From JACCTH01 sp050741915 (GTDB lineage Bacteria; Actinomycetota; Acidimicrobiia; Spongiisociales; ZC4RG35), in NCBI GenBank assembly GCA_050741915.1, contig JBOGEX010000106.1, forward strand, positions 1 through 64,000: a stretch of DNA of 64,000 bases, read 5' to 3'. Below the pieces are notes generated by a model. That model worked only from the letters and a program-made list of their open reading frames with translations, made no database searches and was not told the origin of the DNA. Shown piece after piece: positions 17,229 to 26,812 of the stretch. Both the position numbers and the translations under genes were made by a program. Position 1 is the stretch's first letter. Each line of letters opens with the position of its first letter.

Positions 17229-18845
17229 ATGATGATGAAACACAGATCCCTTTGGTTGTTCGTGCTCCTGCTGGCGCTGGTGGGACTGCCGGCCGCACAG
17301 GCGCAAACCACCCTTCCTCCGGGGGGGACATTCTTAGACGACGACGGCAATCCCCATGAGGGAGCGATCGAGGCGATCGCCGCCGCCGACATCACCACTG
17401 GCTGCAGTCCGGAGCTCTTCTGCCCAAGTGCCCCGGTCACCCGGGCCGAGATGGCGGCCTTCCTCGTCAGAGCCCTCAACCAGAGTCCGCTGGCGGCCTC
17501 CGGGACCTTCAGCGATGTCGGGGCCGGTCAGTGGTACACCGGCTTTGTCGAGCGGATTGCCCAACTCGGTATCTCGACCGGCTACGCCGACGGCACCTTC
17601 CGGCCCCTCCACCCGACCTCCCGAGGCGAGATGGCCCTATTCCTGATGAGGGCCCTCGACCTGACTCCGATCCCCCACGCAAGCACCTTCAGTGATGTCG
17701 AGCCCGGAGCCTTTTTCACCGAGGCGGTCGAAGCCATCGCCGCCGACGGAATCACTAACGGTTGCGGCGGTGGTCGCTACTGCCCGTTCGATCAAGTACT
17801 TCGCGACCAGATGGCGACCTTCCTCACCCGGGGCTGGGACCTGACTCCCAACGTCCCCCCTCCACGCACGAATACCCTCGCTCTCGCCACCATCGCCACG
17901 GGCTTCGATAGCCCGCTCTTCCTGGCCTCTCCCCCCGGCGACGACCGACTGTTTGTGGTCGAGCAGACCGGACGGATTCTCATCGTCGGCGGAGAAACCT
18001 TCCTCGACCTCTCGGGCGCAGTCTCGAGTGGCGGTGAACGAGGTCTCTTGGGACTCGCCTTCCATCCCGACTATGCCAGCAACGGTCGCTTCTTCGTCAA
18101 CTACACCAATGCCTCGGGCGACACCCGGGTGGTCGAATACGAGGCATCGCCGGATCCCAACCGCGCCGACACCGGCAGCGCCAGACAACTGCTGGCCATC
18201 GACCAGCCCGCCTCCAACCACAACGGGGGCTGGCTCGGTTTCGGTCCCGACGGCTTGCTCTATATCGCCATGGGTGACGGTGGCGGAGCCAACGATCAGT
18301 TCGGCAACGCCCAGGACCCATCGAGCCTTTTGGGCAAGATCCTGCGGATGAACCCCGACCAACCCGGGGCGGAGATCTGGGTGACCGGCGCCCGCAACCC
18401 GTGGCGCAACTCCTTCGACGGTGACCTGCTCTTCGTCGCCGATGTCGGCCAGAACGCTCGGGAAGAGGTGAATGTGATCTCGCGCCTGGCCACCGGGGTC
18501 AACCTGGGATGGCCGCTGATGGAAGGCAGCAACTGTCTCAGCGGCCCCTGCGGAGGTTTCGTCGGACCGGTGGCCGAGTACACCCACAGCCAGGGTTGTT
18601 CGATCACCGGTGGGTATGTATACCGCGGCACCGCTCTGGCCGGATTGGCCGGCACCTATTTTTATTCCGACTTCTGCGAAGGGACGCTGCGCTCGTTCCG
18701 CTACACCGGGACCGGGATCACCGACAGCAAAATCTGGGGCGAAGTTGGTGACATGGGATCGGTGACCTCCTTCGGAGTCGACTCGGCCGGCGAGATCTAT
18801 GTGGTCACCCAGGATGGGAGGATCCGCAAAATCACCCCTGGCTAG
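17229..18845 (+). CDS. SLH-domain PQQ-dependent sugar dehydrogenase-like protein
   Basis: This 538-residue exported protein has a signal peptide ending near 'PAAQAQ' and three SLH repeats at about residues 35-205, each ending 'R(A/G)EMA' or 'RDQMA'. A six-bladed propeller of the soluble glucose/sorbosone dehydrogenase family follows. Markers are 'RLFVVEQTGRILIV', 'GERGLLGLAFHPDY', 'NHNGGWLGFGPDGLLYIAMG' and 'DVGQNAREEVN'. SLH repeats normally bind secondary cell-wall polymers, so this enzyme is likely displayed on the surface. The start at 17229 (three ATGs in a row) has a GGGGGAG ribosome binding site and gives the signal peptide. Confidence 0.85.
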   Translation: MMMKHRSLWLFVLLLALVGLPAAQAQTTLPPGGTFLDDDGNPHEGAIEAIAAADITTGCSPELFCPSAPVTRAEMAAFLVRALNQSPLAASGTFSDVGAGQWYTGFVERIAQLGISTGYADGTFRPLHPTSRGEMALFLMRALDLTPIPHASTFSDVEPGAFFTEAVEAIAADGITNGCGGGRYCPFDQVLRDQMATFLTRGWDLTPNVPPPRTNTLALATIATGFDSPLFLASPPGDDRLFVVEQTGRILIVGGETFLDLSGAVSSGGERGLLGLAFHPDYASNGRFFVNYTNASGDTRVVEYEASPDPNRADTGSARQLLAIDQPASNHNGGWLGFGPDGLLYIAMGDGGGANDQFGNAQDPSSLLGKILRMNPDQPGAEIWVTGARNPWRNSFDGDLLFVADVGQNAREEVNVISRLATGVNLGWPLMEGSNCLSGPCGGFVGPVAEYTHSQGCSITGGYVYRGTALAGLAGTYFYSDFCEGTLRSFRYTGTGITDSKIWGEVGDMGSVTSFGVDSAGEIYVVTQDGRIRKITPG

Positions 18846-18910
18846 AAGACCTGGCGGGCCTCGGCAACGTGGCAGGATTCAGTCTTCTCGACAAGGAGTC
18901 AAAAGGTCTC

Positions 18911-20197
18911 ATGAAACGATCCTGGCTTGCTGGGGCGGCGGTGCTGTTGCTGGTGCTCAGCGCCTGCGCTACTCAGCCCGCCGCCACCACCTCGTCAACC
19001 GAACCGCCGGTGGCGACCACCGCCGGAGAAGGCGTCACCACCACGGCGGCTGAATCGTCTACCACCGCCACTCCCACCGCTGAAGGCCTCAGGTTTGGAA
19101 TGATCCTCGTCGGCCCCCAGGACGACCATGGCTGGTCCCAGGCGCATTTAGAAGCAGGTCAGTATCTCGAAGAAAACCTCGGCGCGGAGATGATCGTCCT
19201 CGACAAGGTCAACGTTGCCGACCGGCCAGATACCACGGTCGAACAAGTCGTCGACGACATGGTTGCTCAAGGAGCGCAACTGATCTTCGCCACCTCCGAC
19301 GACATGAAGGACGGGATCCTCGCTGGGGCCGCCAACCATCCCGATGTCCCCATGATCTGGTCCTCTGGGGACAATGCCTGGGCCGACGGAGAGGACTATC
19401 GGGCCGACCTCGCCAACCTCGGCAACATCATGGGCGAAATGGAGTACGGCAAGATGATTGCCGGCTGCGCCGCCGCCCTGAAGACAGAGACGGGCTCGAT
19501 TGGCTTCCTCGGTCCACTCATCAACGACGAAACCCGACGGCTGGCCAACGCCGCCTATCTGGGTGCCCGCTATTGCTACGAGAACAACCGCGGTCTCGAT
19601 CCCGCCGACCTTCAATTCACGGTGAATTGGATCGGTTTCTGGTTCAACATTCCCGGCGTCACCCTCGATCCGACCCAGGTGACGAACGAGTTTTACGACG
19701 GCGGCGCCGACGTGGTCATCTCTGGCATCGACACAACGGAGGCGATAGTGCGGGCGGGACAACGAGCAGAAGCGGGAGAGACCGTGTGGGCCTTGCCCTA
19801 CGACTTCCGTGACGCCTGTGCCCAAGCCGAGGCCGCCTGTCTCGGGGTCCCTTTCTTCAACTGGGGGCCGGCCTATCTGCAAGTGGCCCAGTCGGTGATG
19901 GACGGCAACTTCACCGCCGAATTCCAGTGGTTGGGACCGGATTGGGGCGACATCAACAACCCGGACACATCGATGATCGGCTTCACCAAAGGCGCCGCAT
20001 TGACCGACGAGGAGTCGGCCAACCTCGATGAATTCATCGCCGGGTTGGGCGACGGATCCATCAACCTTTGGACCGGTCCCCTCAACTTCCAGGACGGCTC
20101 GGGCTATCTGGCCGAGGGTGAGACCGCCACGGCGCAGCAGATCTGGTACACCGACCAGCTCCTCGAAGGAATGGAAGGGGCCTCCTCGGCGGAGTAG
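18911..20197 (+). CDS. BMP family ABC transporter substrate-binding lipoprotein
   Basis: This 428-residue lipoprotein has the signal 'LLLVLSACAT' followed by a Thr-rich linker. Its body matches the basic membrane protein (Med/BmpA) family: 'GMILVGPQDDHGWSQAH', 'GSIGFLGPLINDETRRLANA', and 'GADVVISGIDTTEAIV'. BMP proteins bind purine nucleosides or related ligands for a NupOPQ-type ABC importer. The matching ATPase and permeases begin at 21879, beyond a decayed phosphatase gene. Confidence 0.88.
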   Translation: MKRSWLAGAAVLLLVLSACATQPAATTSSTEPPVATTAGEGVTTTAAESSTTATPTAEGLRFGMILVGPQDDHGWSQAHLEAGQYLEENLGAEMIVLDKVNVADRPDTTVEQVVDDMVAQGAQLIFATSDDMKDGILAGAANHPDVPMIWSSGDNAWADGEDYRADLANLGNIMGEMEYGKMIAGCAAALKTETGSIGFLGPLINDETRRLANAAYLGARYCYENNRGLDPADLQFTVNWIGFWFNIPGVTLDPTQVTNEFYDGGADVVISGIDTTEAIVRAGQRAEAGETVWALPYDFRDACAQAEAACLGVPFFNWGPAYLQVAQSVMDGNFTAEFQWLGPDWGDINNPDTSMIGFTKGAALTDEESANLDEFIAGLGDGSINLWTGPLNFQDGSGYLAEGETATAQQIWYTDQLLEGMEGASSAE

Positions 20198-20249
20198 ACA
20201 AGAGACGAGAGGCAGAAGACCTCAAACGTCAACCCTGTTCCCCGCCAGG

Positions 20250-21622
20250 AACCGCCGCGCTCGCCGGGGCGCGAGGCTCGCCTCCACGTGGGTCTGGCTG
20301 ATTGCTGTTGCACCTCCCATGCTTGGGCGGTCCTGATCAGCACGCCCTTCCAGTCTCCTCCTCGGAGAGCGGCTTGGAGGGCGCGCCTAGAGGGTCTCAG
20401 CAACCTGGCGCTTGATGGATGTCTTGTCGTCGTCGTCGCGGCCGCGACTCGATCGCGATATCCGCTGCGGACGAACCCGGATCGCGCAATCCCGGTGCGC
20501 TGGCCTACGGGCTCGCGGTCATGATGGCGACCGCACTCTTCGGTCGGCGGCGGTGGCCGGTTGGAGCGCTCCTGACAACGACGGCCATCTTCACTCTCCA
20601 CACAAATTTCAACTACCCCGGCTTCTTCCCCGGGATTCCGCTCGCGGCGCCGCTCTACTTTGCAGCTCTAGCAGGACCTCTCGGTTGGTGCTTGGCCGTC
20701 AGCGCCCTCGAGGTTGGCGGCAGCTCCTGTATCGACTTTTGATCGGCCCGGAACCCGTGACCCGAGTGATCAACGACACACTGAGCGACGGGGCGTTCTT
20801 GGCCGCGATTCTCCTGTTGGGCTCGGTCGTCCAGGGCCGGCGCATCCAGGCGGCCGACGCGGCCGACCGGCTCCATCGCGCAAAGGCTGAAAGCGAGCGC
20901 GTGGCCCAGGAGCTCCAGGTCGCGCGTCTCGTGCAACACCAGTTCCTGCCGGCTCCCCCGACCTTCCCGGCTGGCAACTTGCCGCCTTCTATCGATCGGC
21001 GCGTGAGATCGGTGGGGATTTCTACACCTTTATCGAGCTGGCCGCCGGAAAGATGGGCATCGCCATCGGCGACGTCACCGACCAGGGCGCGCCGGCCGCC
21101 CTCGTGATGGCGACGACTCTATCGTTACTGCGCGCAGAGGCTTCGAGGGTCGTATCGCCTTCGGCGGTGCTGGAAAAGGTCAACGAGGTGCTCGTCCTGA
21201 ATACACCGGAGAGCATGTTCGTTACCTGTCTATACATGGTCCTTGACCCCGAGTCCGGTCACTCGCAGTACGCGAACGTGGGGCACAATCTGCCGTTCGT
21301 TCGCACCGACTCTGGCGTTGGGGAGCTACGCGCCCCGGGGGATGCCCCTCGGCCTCATGCCCGGCATGACATACGAGGAAAAGGAGGCGGTACGCCGCCG
21401 GGCGCGACGATGCTCCTCCACTCGGACGGTCTTGCCGAAGCCCATAACCGCGACCACGAGATGTTCGGATTCCCGCGGATGAAGCAGCTAATGGTTGAAC
21501 AGGCCGCCAGTGGCGAGATCATCGACGTTCTTCTGTCCGAGTTCGACCGCTTCACGGGCGAGGACGCAGAGCAAGAGGACGACATCACGCTGGTCGCCGT
21601 CACGCGCCAGCCGTTCCGATGA
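20250..21622 (+). pseudogene. Frameshifted membrane-bound SpoIIE/PP2C-type phosphatase
   Basis: Pieces of one protein lie in successive frames. A membrane region ('GALAYGLAVMMATALFGRRR') is at about 20470-20740. A coiled linker with 'ARLVQHQFLPAPP' is at about 20745-20970. The phosphatase domain begins 'REIGGDFYTFIELAAGKMGI', continues 'AIGDVTDQGAPAALVMATT', and ends with 'MLLHSDGLAEAHN' and 'EQEDDITLVAV'. Shifts are seen near 20725, 20970, 21335 and 21400, the last two compensating around 'GMPLGLMPGMTYEEKEAV'. Intact relatives dephosphorylate anti-sigma antagonists. It interrupts the BMP transporter locus. The 5' limit is approximate. Confidence 0.8.
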
Positions 21623-21864
21623 CGGCTTCGAGTCGTCGACGGATCATCGACCGTCCCCGCGACTCCAGTCCTGGCGGATAACATCCGACCGTGCCGCTGA
21701 CCATGGCCGATCTTGAACTGACGGGCCGCTGATCATGGGATGGTGGTAGATGGAGACCCGGCCTCCCGACTTCGGTGGAGTTTCAGCGCCGGCCCGAATT
21801 CTGATACCTGATGGCTGGTATCTGATCTCTGTTGTCGTCTATCTGTTGTCTTTCATCACTTGTC

Positions 21865-21878
21865 TTTAGTCTTTCCGT
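21865..21878 (+). promoter_or_regulatory. Possible -10 box upstream of the BMP ABC ATPase
   Basis: TTTAGT at 21865-21870 ends 8 nt before the GTG start, with no Shine-Dalgarno sequence. The surrounding 100 nt (21790-21878) are clearly lower in GC than the genes on either side. This fits a second promoter serving the ATPase and permease genes separately from the binding-protein gene. Confidence 0.3.
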
Positions 21879-23333
21879 GTGTCTCTCTCGATTCGCGGGA
21901 TCACCAAGCGATTTGGTGATCTGACCGCCAACGATGACATCAACCTCGACTTGGAGCCGGGGGCTTTGCATGCTGTCCTCGGCGAGAACGGCGCCGGCAA
22001 GTCGACCTTGATGAAGATCCTGGCCGGGACTGTGCATCCCGACCAAGGTGAGGTGGCGATTGACGGGATCGCGGTGACGCTGGGTTCTCCCCGGGCTTGC
22101 CTGGCGGCAGGGATCGGGATGCTGGCGCAAGAACCGATGGTGTGCCTCCCTTTCACCAACCGAGAGAACTTCCGCTTAGCCAGTAGCTGGAGCCTGCAGG
22201 AGGCAGGCGATCTTCTCATCGAGGGAAGCCGGCGACTGGGCTTTCGCCTGAAGCCAGGGTCGATCACCCGCACCCTGGGAGTGGGGGAACGCCAGCAGTT
22301 GGAGATGGTCAGATTGCTCGCTCGCGGGATCAACGTCTTGATCCTGGACGAACCCACCTCGGGATTGACTGGCCCACAACGAGAGCTGCTGTTCGAAGCC
22401 CTCCGCAGACTCGCCGCTGACGGTCTGATCGTGCTCTTCGTTTCGCACAAGCTGGAAGAGGTCAACGAGCTCTGTCGGTCGGTGACCGTGATGCGTCGGG
22501 GTCAGGTAGTCGCAACGACTTCGCTACCCCGCCCCGAAAGCGAGCTCGTCGACCTGATGTTCGAGGGTTCCCCGCTCGCCGTCAAGGCGGCGCCGGTGGC
22601 CAACGACCCCAACGTGGTGGTGGAGTCGCACGATGTCACGGCCACCTCGGGCCGGCAATCAATTACCTCGTTCGATGTTCACGCCTACGCCGGAGAGGTG
22701 ATCGGAATCGCGGGCTTGGAGGGAAGCGGCCAGGGCGCGTTGCTCAGAGCGCTGGCGGGGCTGGCCCACGTGAGCAATGGTCGCGTAATCGTCGACGGTG
22801 GTGATCTGACCAACAGGTCCCCGATCGAGTTCCGGAGACGGGGTGTGGCGTTCCTCTCGGGAGGTCGCCTGGAGGAGGGCCTGCTTCCCGGACTCACTAT
22901 CGCCGAGCATTTCGAGCTGGCCGACGGTGAACGGCGATTGATCGACTGGAAGGCCGGTCTGGCCCGCGCGCGGGAAGGAATCGAAACGTTTCGGATCAAG
23001 GGTGGACCGCAGAGTTCGGTCAACGACCTCTCGGGTGGGAACCAGCAACGCTTGTTGCTCGCGCTTCTCCCTCCCAAGCTTCGACTCTTATTGATGGAAC
23101 ACCCCACGCGCGGTCTTGATCTCGAATCGGCGGCGTATCTGTGGGGCCGACTGCGCGAACGCCGGCGGCACGGAACCGCGATCGTCTTTTCTTCTTCGGA
23201 CCTCGATGAAATCGTCACCTATGCCGACAGAGTGATGGTCGTCTTCGACGGCCGCGTGATCGCGCTGCGCTCATCTTCTGAGCTCACCCAGGATGAACTC
23301 GGCTTTCTCCTCGGGGGATTGGTCACGGCGTGA
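21879..23333 (+). CDS. BMP-type ABC transporter ATP-binding protein (two ATPase domains)
   Basis: This 484-residue protein has two ABC domains, as in NupO/RbsA-type importers. Domain 1 has Walker A 'GENGAGKSTLMKIL', a signature-like 'LGVGERQQLEMV' and Walker B 'VLILDEPTSG'. Domain 2 has a degenerate Walker A 'GLEGSGQGALLRAL' but a good signature 'LSGGNQQRLLLA'. Degeneracy in the second Walker A is normal for this group. It couples to the permease gene through a GTGA overlap. Confidence 0.92.
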   Translation: MSLSIRGITKRFGDLTANDDINLDLEPGALHAVLGENGAGKSTLMKILAGTVHPDQGEVAIDGIAVTLGSPRACLAAGIGMLAQEPMVCLPFTNRENFRLASSWSLQEAGDLLIEGSRRLGFRLKPGSITRTLGVGERQQLEMVRLLARGINVLILDEPTSGLTGPQRELLFEALRRLAADGLIVLFVSHKLEEVNELCRSVTVMRRGQVVATTSLPRPESELVDLMFEGSPLAVKAAPVANDPNVVVESHDVTATSGRQSITSFDVHAYAGEVIGIAGLEGSGQGALLRALAGLAHVSNGRVIVDGGDLTNRSPIEFRRRGVAFLSGGRLEEGLLPGLTIAEHFELADGERRLIDWKAGLARAREGIETFRIKGGPQSSVNDLSGGNQQRLLLALLPPKLRLLLMEHPTRGLDLESAAYLWGRLRERRRHGTAIVFSSSDLDEIVTYADRVMVVFDGRVIALRSSSELTQDELGFLLGGLVTA

Positions 23334-24355
23334 CCCGCCGGTTGCTTTCGTTGGTAGTTCCCCTAGTGGCTGCATTTGGTGTTACCGCAGTCCTGTTGTT
23401 GGCAGCCGATGCACCACCACTGGAAGCACTGAAGCTGATCGGGGAAGGAGCTTTCTCGACTCCGGCCCGTATCGGCGACACGCTGACCGCCTGGGTGCCG
23501 CTCGGAATTGCCGCCTGCGGACTGGTCGTCACCTTCACCGCCGGGCTGTGGAACATCGGAGTCGAAGGCCAGATCATCGCTGGTGCGATCGCCGCCTCGT
23601 TCATCGCCCGCACCGCCCCCGGCGGCCGTCCACTGGTGCTGGCGCTCCTCCTCCTCGCGAGTGTGGCGGGAGGGGCGATGTGGGGATTGGCGGCGGGGCT
23701 GCTCCGGGTCAAAGGGAGAGTCAACGAGATATTCGGCGGCATCGGATTGGGCTTCGTTGCCCAAGCTTTGGCGACCTATCTCGTCATCGGTCCCTGGAAG
23801 CGCGCCGGCGTTGCCTCCACCTCGGGGACCGAACCCTTTCGCCAGGAGACCTGGCTCCCGACCCTGGGCAACACCCGGCTCTCTTTGGTGGGGTTGGTGC
23901 TCGTCGTAGTGAGCGTGATTGCTGTCGCCTTTACTCTTTTGGCCACACGATTCGGATTGCGACTTCGAGCCGTCGGGTCCAACCCCGAAAGCGCCCGGCT
24001 GCTCGGAGTACCGGCCTCCGCCACCTTGTTGCGGGCTTTCCTCGTCGGCGGGGGCTTCGCCGGGCTAGCTGGGGGGCTGATCGTCGCCGGACTCCAACAC
24101 CGCCTGGTCCCCGCCATTGCCGGCGGGCGTGGTTTCCTCGCCATCCTGGTGGTGTTGTTGGCCCGGAACCGGGTCGTCTGGGTGGCGCCGATCGCCCTGT
24201 TCTTTGCCGCCATCTCCGTCGGCTCGACCCAGCTTCAGCTCGGGCTCGATCTCGATTCGTCCCTCGGTGGGGTGATCCAGGGTTTGCTGGTACTGACGGC
24301 GGTCCTTTTCGGGGGGTTCGAGCTTGCGAAACGGAGATCGGCGACCGTGGCGTGA
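23330..24355 (+). CDS. ABC transporter permease (NupP/BmpC-like)
   Basis: This 341-residue protein has about 9-10 hydrophobic segments and the family signatures 'GLWNIGVEGQIIAGAIAAS' and 'GSNPESARLLGVPA'. It forms the membrane channel with the second permease. GTG at 23330 overlaps the ATPase stop by 4 nt. The next permease starts 9 nt after its stop, so the three genes form one operon. Confidence 0.9.
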   Translation: MTRRLLSLVVPLVAAFGVTAVLLLAADAPPLEALKLIGEGAFSTPARIGDTLTAWVPLGIAACGLVVTFTAGLWNIGVEGQIIAGAIAASFIARTAPGGRPLVLALLLLASVAGGAMWGLAAGLLRVKGRVNEIFGGIGLGFVAQALATYLVIGPWKRAGVASTSGTEPFRQETWLPTLGNTRLSLVGLVLVVVSVIAVAFTLLATRFGLRLRAVGSNPESARLLGVPASATLLRAFLVGGGFAGLAGGLIVAGLQHRLVPAIAGGRGFLAILVVLLARNRVVWVAPIALFFAAISVGSTQLQLGLDLDSSLGGVIQGLLVLTAVLFGGFELAKRRSATVA

Positions 24356-24364
24356 GAGTCTGAG

Positions 24365-25306
24365 ATGGAATCCACCCTGGCATCGATCATTGCCGCCGCC
24401 GCCCCCCTCGTTTATGTCGCAGTGGGCGAGACCATCACCGAACGGGCCGGAATCGTCAACCTTTCCCTCGACGGCTCGATCCTGATTTCGGCCATGTCCG
24501 GCTTCGCCATTGCCTTCATGACTGGAAGTGTCGGGCTGGGCTTCGTTTTAGCGGCGTCGGTGTCGGCCGCCATCGCCCTGCTGATTGCCTGGTCGGGCAT
24601 CCAGCTCAAGCTGAACCAGATCGCGGTCGGGTTCGTGCTGGCCCTCCTGACCAGCGCGCTGGCGTCCTATCTGGGGGAAGGATTTGTTCACCGGCCCGGT
24701 CCTTCTGTGACCCCGCGGCCACTGCCGGGGCTGGTGGATCTGCCGGTAGTCGGTCGCGCTCTGTTCGGTCAGAACCTCTCGATTTATGGCTCACTGATCC
24801 TGGTAGTGGCGTCGGGTTGGTTTCTGGCCCGGAGCCGCTGGGGCCTAGAGCTGCGCTCGGTGGGGGAACGGCCGGAGGCCGCCCACGCCCGCGGCGTGAA
24901 CGTCAACCGTAATCGATACCTGGCGGCCCTGGTCGGCGGAGCTCTGGTGGGAGTGGGAGGGGCAGCGTTCTCACTCGACCAGAAACTCGGTTGGTCGGAC
25001 GGGCATACGGCTGGATTCGGGTGGATCGCGCTCGCCATCGTCATCTTCGGAGGATGGCAACCATTGCGAGTCGCTCTCGGTTGCTACTTGTTCGGTGCCC
25101 TCCAAGTCGTGGCGCTGAGACTGCAGTCGCGCTTGCCGGGACTGGCGCAGATCCTGCCGTCGTTGCCATTTCCCCTGATGATCTTCGCGTTGGTTGTGGT
25201 CAACTCTCCTGCTCTCCGCAGGCTGGCTTTGCGCTCGCCGCGGATCAGCCGGTGGCTTCTGCCGGAAGCCCCCGCCGCCCTCGGCCGCAACTTCGTCGCC
25301 GAATGA
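24365..25306 (+). CDS. ABC transporter permease (NupQ/BmpD-like)
   Basis: This 313-residue membrane protein opens with 'APLVYVAVGETITERAGIVN' and 'LSLDGSILISAM', characteristic of the second permease of BMP-type importers. It also has 'GERPEAAHARGVNVNR', the coupling-helix region. Its stop overlaps the maf start by 4 nt. Confidence 0.9.
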   Translation: MESTLASIIAAAAPLVYVAVGETITERAGIVNLSLDGSILISAMSGFAIAFMTGSVGLGFVLAASVSAAIALLIAWSGIQLKLNQIAVGFVLALLTSALASYLGEGFVHRPGPSVTPRPLPGLVDLPVVGRALFGQNLSIYGSLILVVASGWFLARSRWGLELRSVGERPEAAHARGVNVNRNRYLAALVGGALVGVGGAAFSLDQKLGWSDGHTAGFGWIALAIVIFGGWQPLRVALGCYLFGALQVVALRLQSRLPGLAQILPSLPFPLMIFALVVVNSPALRRLALRSPRISRWLLPEAPAALGRNFVAE

Positions 25307-25899
25307 AGCTCGTCCTCGCTTCCACCTCGCCCCGGCGTCGCGAGCTGCTCGAGGCATTGGGTTTGTCATTCGACGTGGTGGCCCCCGAGGTCGACGAGCT
25401 CCGGCTACCCGAGGAAGAGCCCTATGACTATGTCGAGCGGATTGCTCGCGCCAAGGCAACCGTGGTCGCGCGGCCAGAGACTGTGGTGGTGGGAGCCGAT
25501 ACCACCGTCGTGATCGAAGGGCGGGTCCTGGGGAAACCTGCTCATCCGGAGGAGGCTCGCTCAATGCTGCGAAAGCTGTCTGGTCAGACCCACGACGTTC
25601 TTACCGGGGTGGCGGTAGCGCTCATGGACCAGAAGCTGCGGATGGTTTCGGCCGTCGAGTCGACCCTGGTTAGGTTTCTCGACTTGACCGAGGACGAGAT
25701 CTCCGACTACGTCGCCACCGGGGAGCCGATGGACAAGGCGGGCGCCTATGCCCTGGGTGGGATTGGCGCCCTGTTCGTCGAAGGTGTCGATGGAAGCCCG
25801 TCGAGCGTCCGCGGGCTACCGCTGCACACGCTCGCCCGGCTGTTCCGGGCGCTCGAACTCGACCTGCTGTCCTTCCGCGAGCTGGCTCCGCCATGGTGA
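25303..25899 (+). CDS. maf: Maf family nucleoside triphosphate pyrophosphatase
   Basis: This 198-residue protein hydrolyses non-canonical or standard nucleoside triphosphates to monophosphates. The N-terminal loop 'LASTSPRRRELLEALGL', 'VGADTTVVIEGRVLGKP' with the catalytic Asp, 'HDVLTGVAV' and 'DKAGAYALGGIGALFVEGV' are all present. The ATG at 25303 overlaps the permease stop (ATGA). A house-cleaning nucleotide enzyme in a nucleoside-type transporter operon is a sensible pairing, although maf is often placed by chance. Confidence 0.93.
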   Translation: MKLVLASTSPRRRELLEALGLSFDVVAPEVDELRLPEEEPYDYVERIARAKATVVARPETVVVGADTTVVIEGRVLGKPAHPEEARSMLRKLSGQTHDVLTGVAVALMDQKLRMVSAVESTLVRFLDLTEDEISDYVATGEPMDKAGAYALGGIGALFVEGVDGSPSSVRGLPLHTLARLFRALELDLLSFRELAPPW

Positions 25900-26028
25900 C
25901 ATGGCCCGCGGCGGCTGGAGATCGTGGTCGATAGCCACTACTACGAGGGCAATGGCACCACGGTTTGGGAGTACGTAAACAACGACATCGCCACAGCAAT
26001 GGTTCTGACCGGAGGCTGCGGCGCTTAG
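25900..26028 (+). other. Short coding-like reading frame after maf
   Basis: Downstream of the maf stop, in the same frame, the DNA reads as 'RLEIVVDSHYYEGNG' continuing to 'TTVWEYVNNDIATAMVLTGG' before a TAG at 26026-26028. It looks protein-like but is only about 40 codons. The only conventional in-frame start upstream of most of it is a GTG near 25924. It may be a tiny gene or the tail of a lost gene. I cannot name it. Confidence 0.25.
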
Positions 26029-26777
26029 TTCTTGATGGCCGCCATACGGACAATCCGCGATGGTTCGTCCGTCCAATCGGAAGTATCCGTTCCGTCCTCG
26101 AATCTGAGGACTTTCAGCGCGGCATAGGCCTGGCGGAGTCGATCGGGGAGGATGTCAACCGGTCGAAGTGGCCGGTCCGAGTCGGGAGCGAAGCTCTCGG
26201 TGACGAGCAAGCCGCCGGGTCGGAGGGAATTCACCAGAGTCGTGGCGAATGAGACGTCGGTCACTGGAACCAGGGCGTAGGTCATCACGATCAGATCCCA
26301 TGCCTCCGAACCGTATTCGAACTCGTCGTGGGCGACGACCCGGGCGTCGATCGACAGTCCGTCTTTGGCCGCCTCTTGCAACGCCACGGCAATGCCTTCG
26401 CTGGAGACATCAAAGCCTGTCACCTCCCAGCCACGGGAAGCTAGGTAGAGGGCATTGCGACCCTGTCCCATGGCGATGTCGAGGGCGGTGCCGAGTGGTC
26501 GGCCATCGATCACTTCGACGAGAAGAGCGTTGGGCCGAGTGCTAAATCCCGGTTCGGGAGACGCGTAAATGCGGTCGAACATCGGTGCCGTCCAGTCCCG
26601 TCGCTCGGTAGCCATGGTCATGATCATGCGGATCGACTCTGACGCTTCCTCCTGCGACCGGCCCTCTTCCAGAAGTTCTTCCCGGAACCCAGCGAACAAC
26701 ATACCTGGGTGGTTGGCAGCCGGGGCTCGCTCGATATAGGAAAGGAAGTCGGACCAGAGGCGCTCGTTGTCACTCAC
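26025..26777 (-). CDS. Class I SAM-dependent methyltransferase
   Basis: This 250-residue protein has a Rossmann methyltransferase core with motif I 'ALDIAMGQGRNALYLASRGW', the acidic loop 'GFDVSSEGI', and 'DLIVMTYALVPV' as motif IV. An N-terminal helical region of about 80 residues precedes the core. The fold resembles small-molecule methyltransferases such as those acting on tellurite or thiols, but the substrate is not deducible. It diverges from the DNA ligase gene across about 35 nt. Confidence 0.8.
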   Translation of the reverse strand: MSDNERLWSDFLSYIERAPAANHPGMLFAGFREELLEEGRSQEEASESIRMIMTMATERRDWTAPMFDRIYASPEPGFSTRPNALLVEVIDGRPLGTALDIAMGQGRNALYLASRGWEVTGFDVSSEGIAVALQEAAKDGLSIDARVVAHDEFEYGSEAWDLIVMTYALVPVTDVSFATTLVNSLRPGGLLVTESFAPDSDRPLRPVDILPDRLRQAYAALKVLRFEDGTDTSDWTDEPSRIVRMAAIKN

Positions 26778-26812
26778 GGTGCCACGCTAGACGTGGGTCT
26801 TATCGTGAGACG

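Noticed and set aside
17637..18587. A long minus-strand open frame opposite the SLH-dehydrogenase gene
   Set aside because: The plus-strand gene has full domain support. The antisense frame is a GC-bias shadow.
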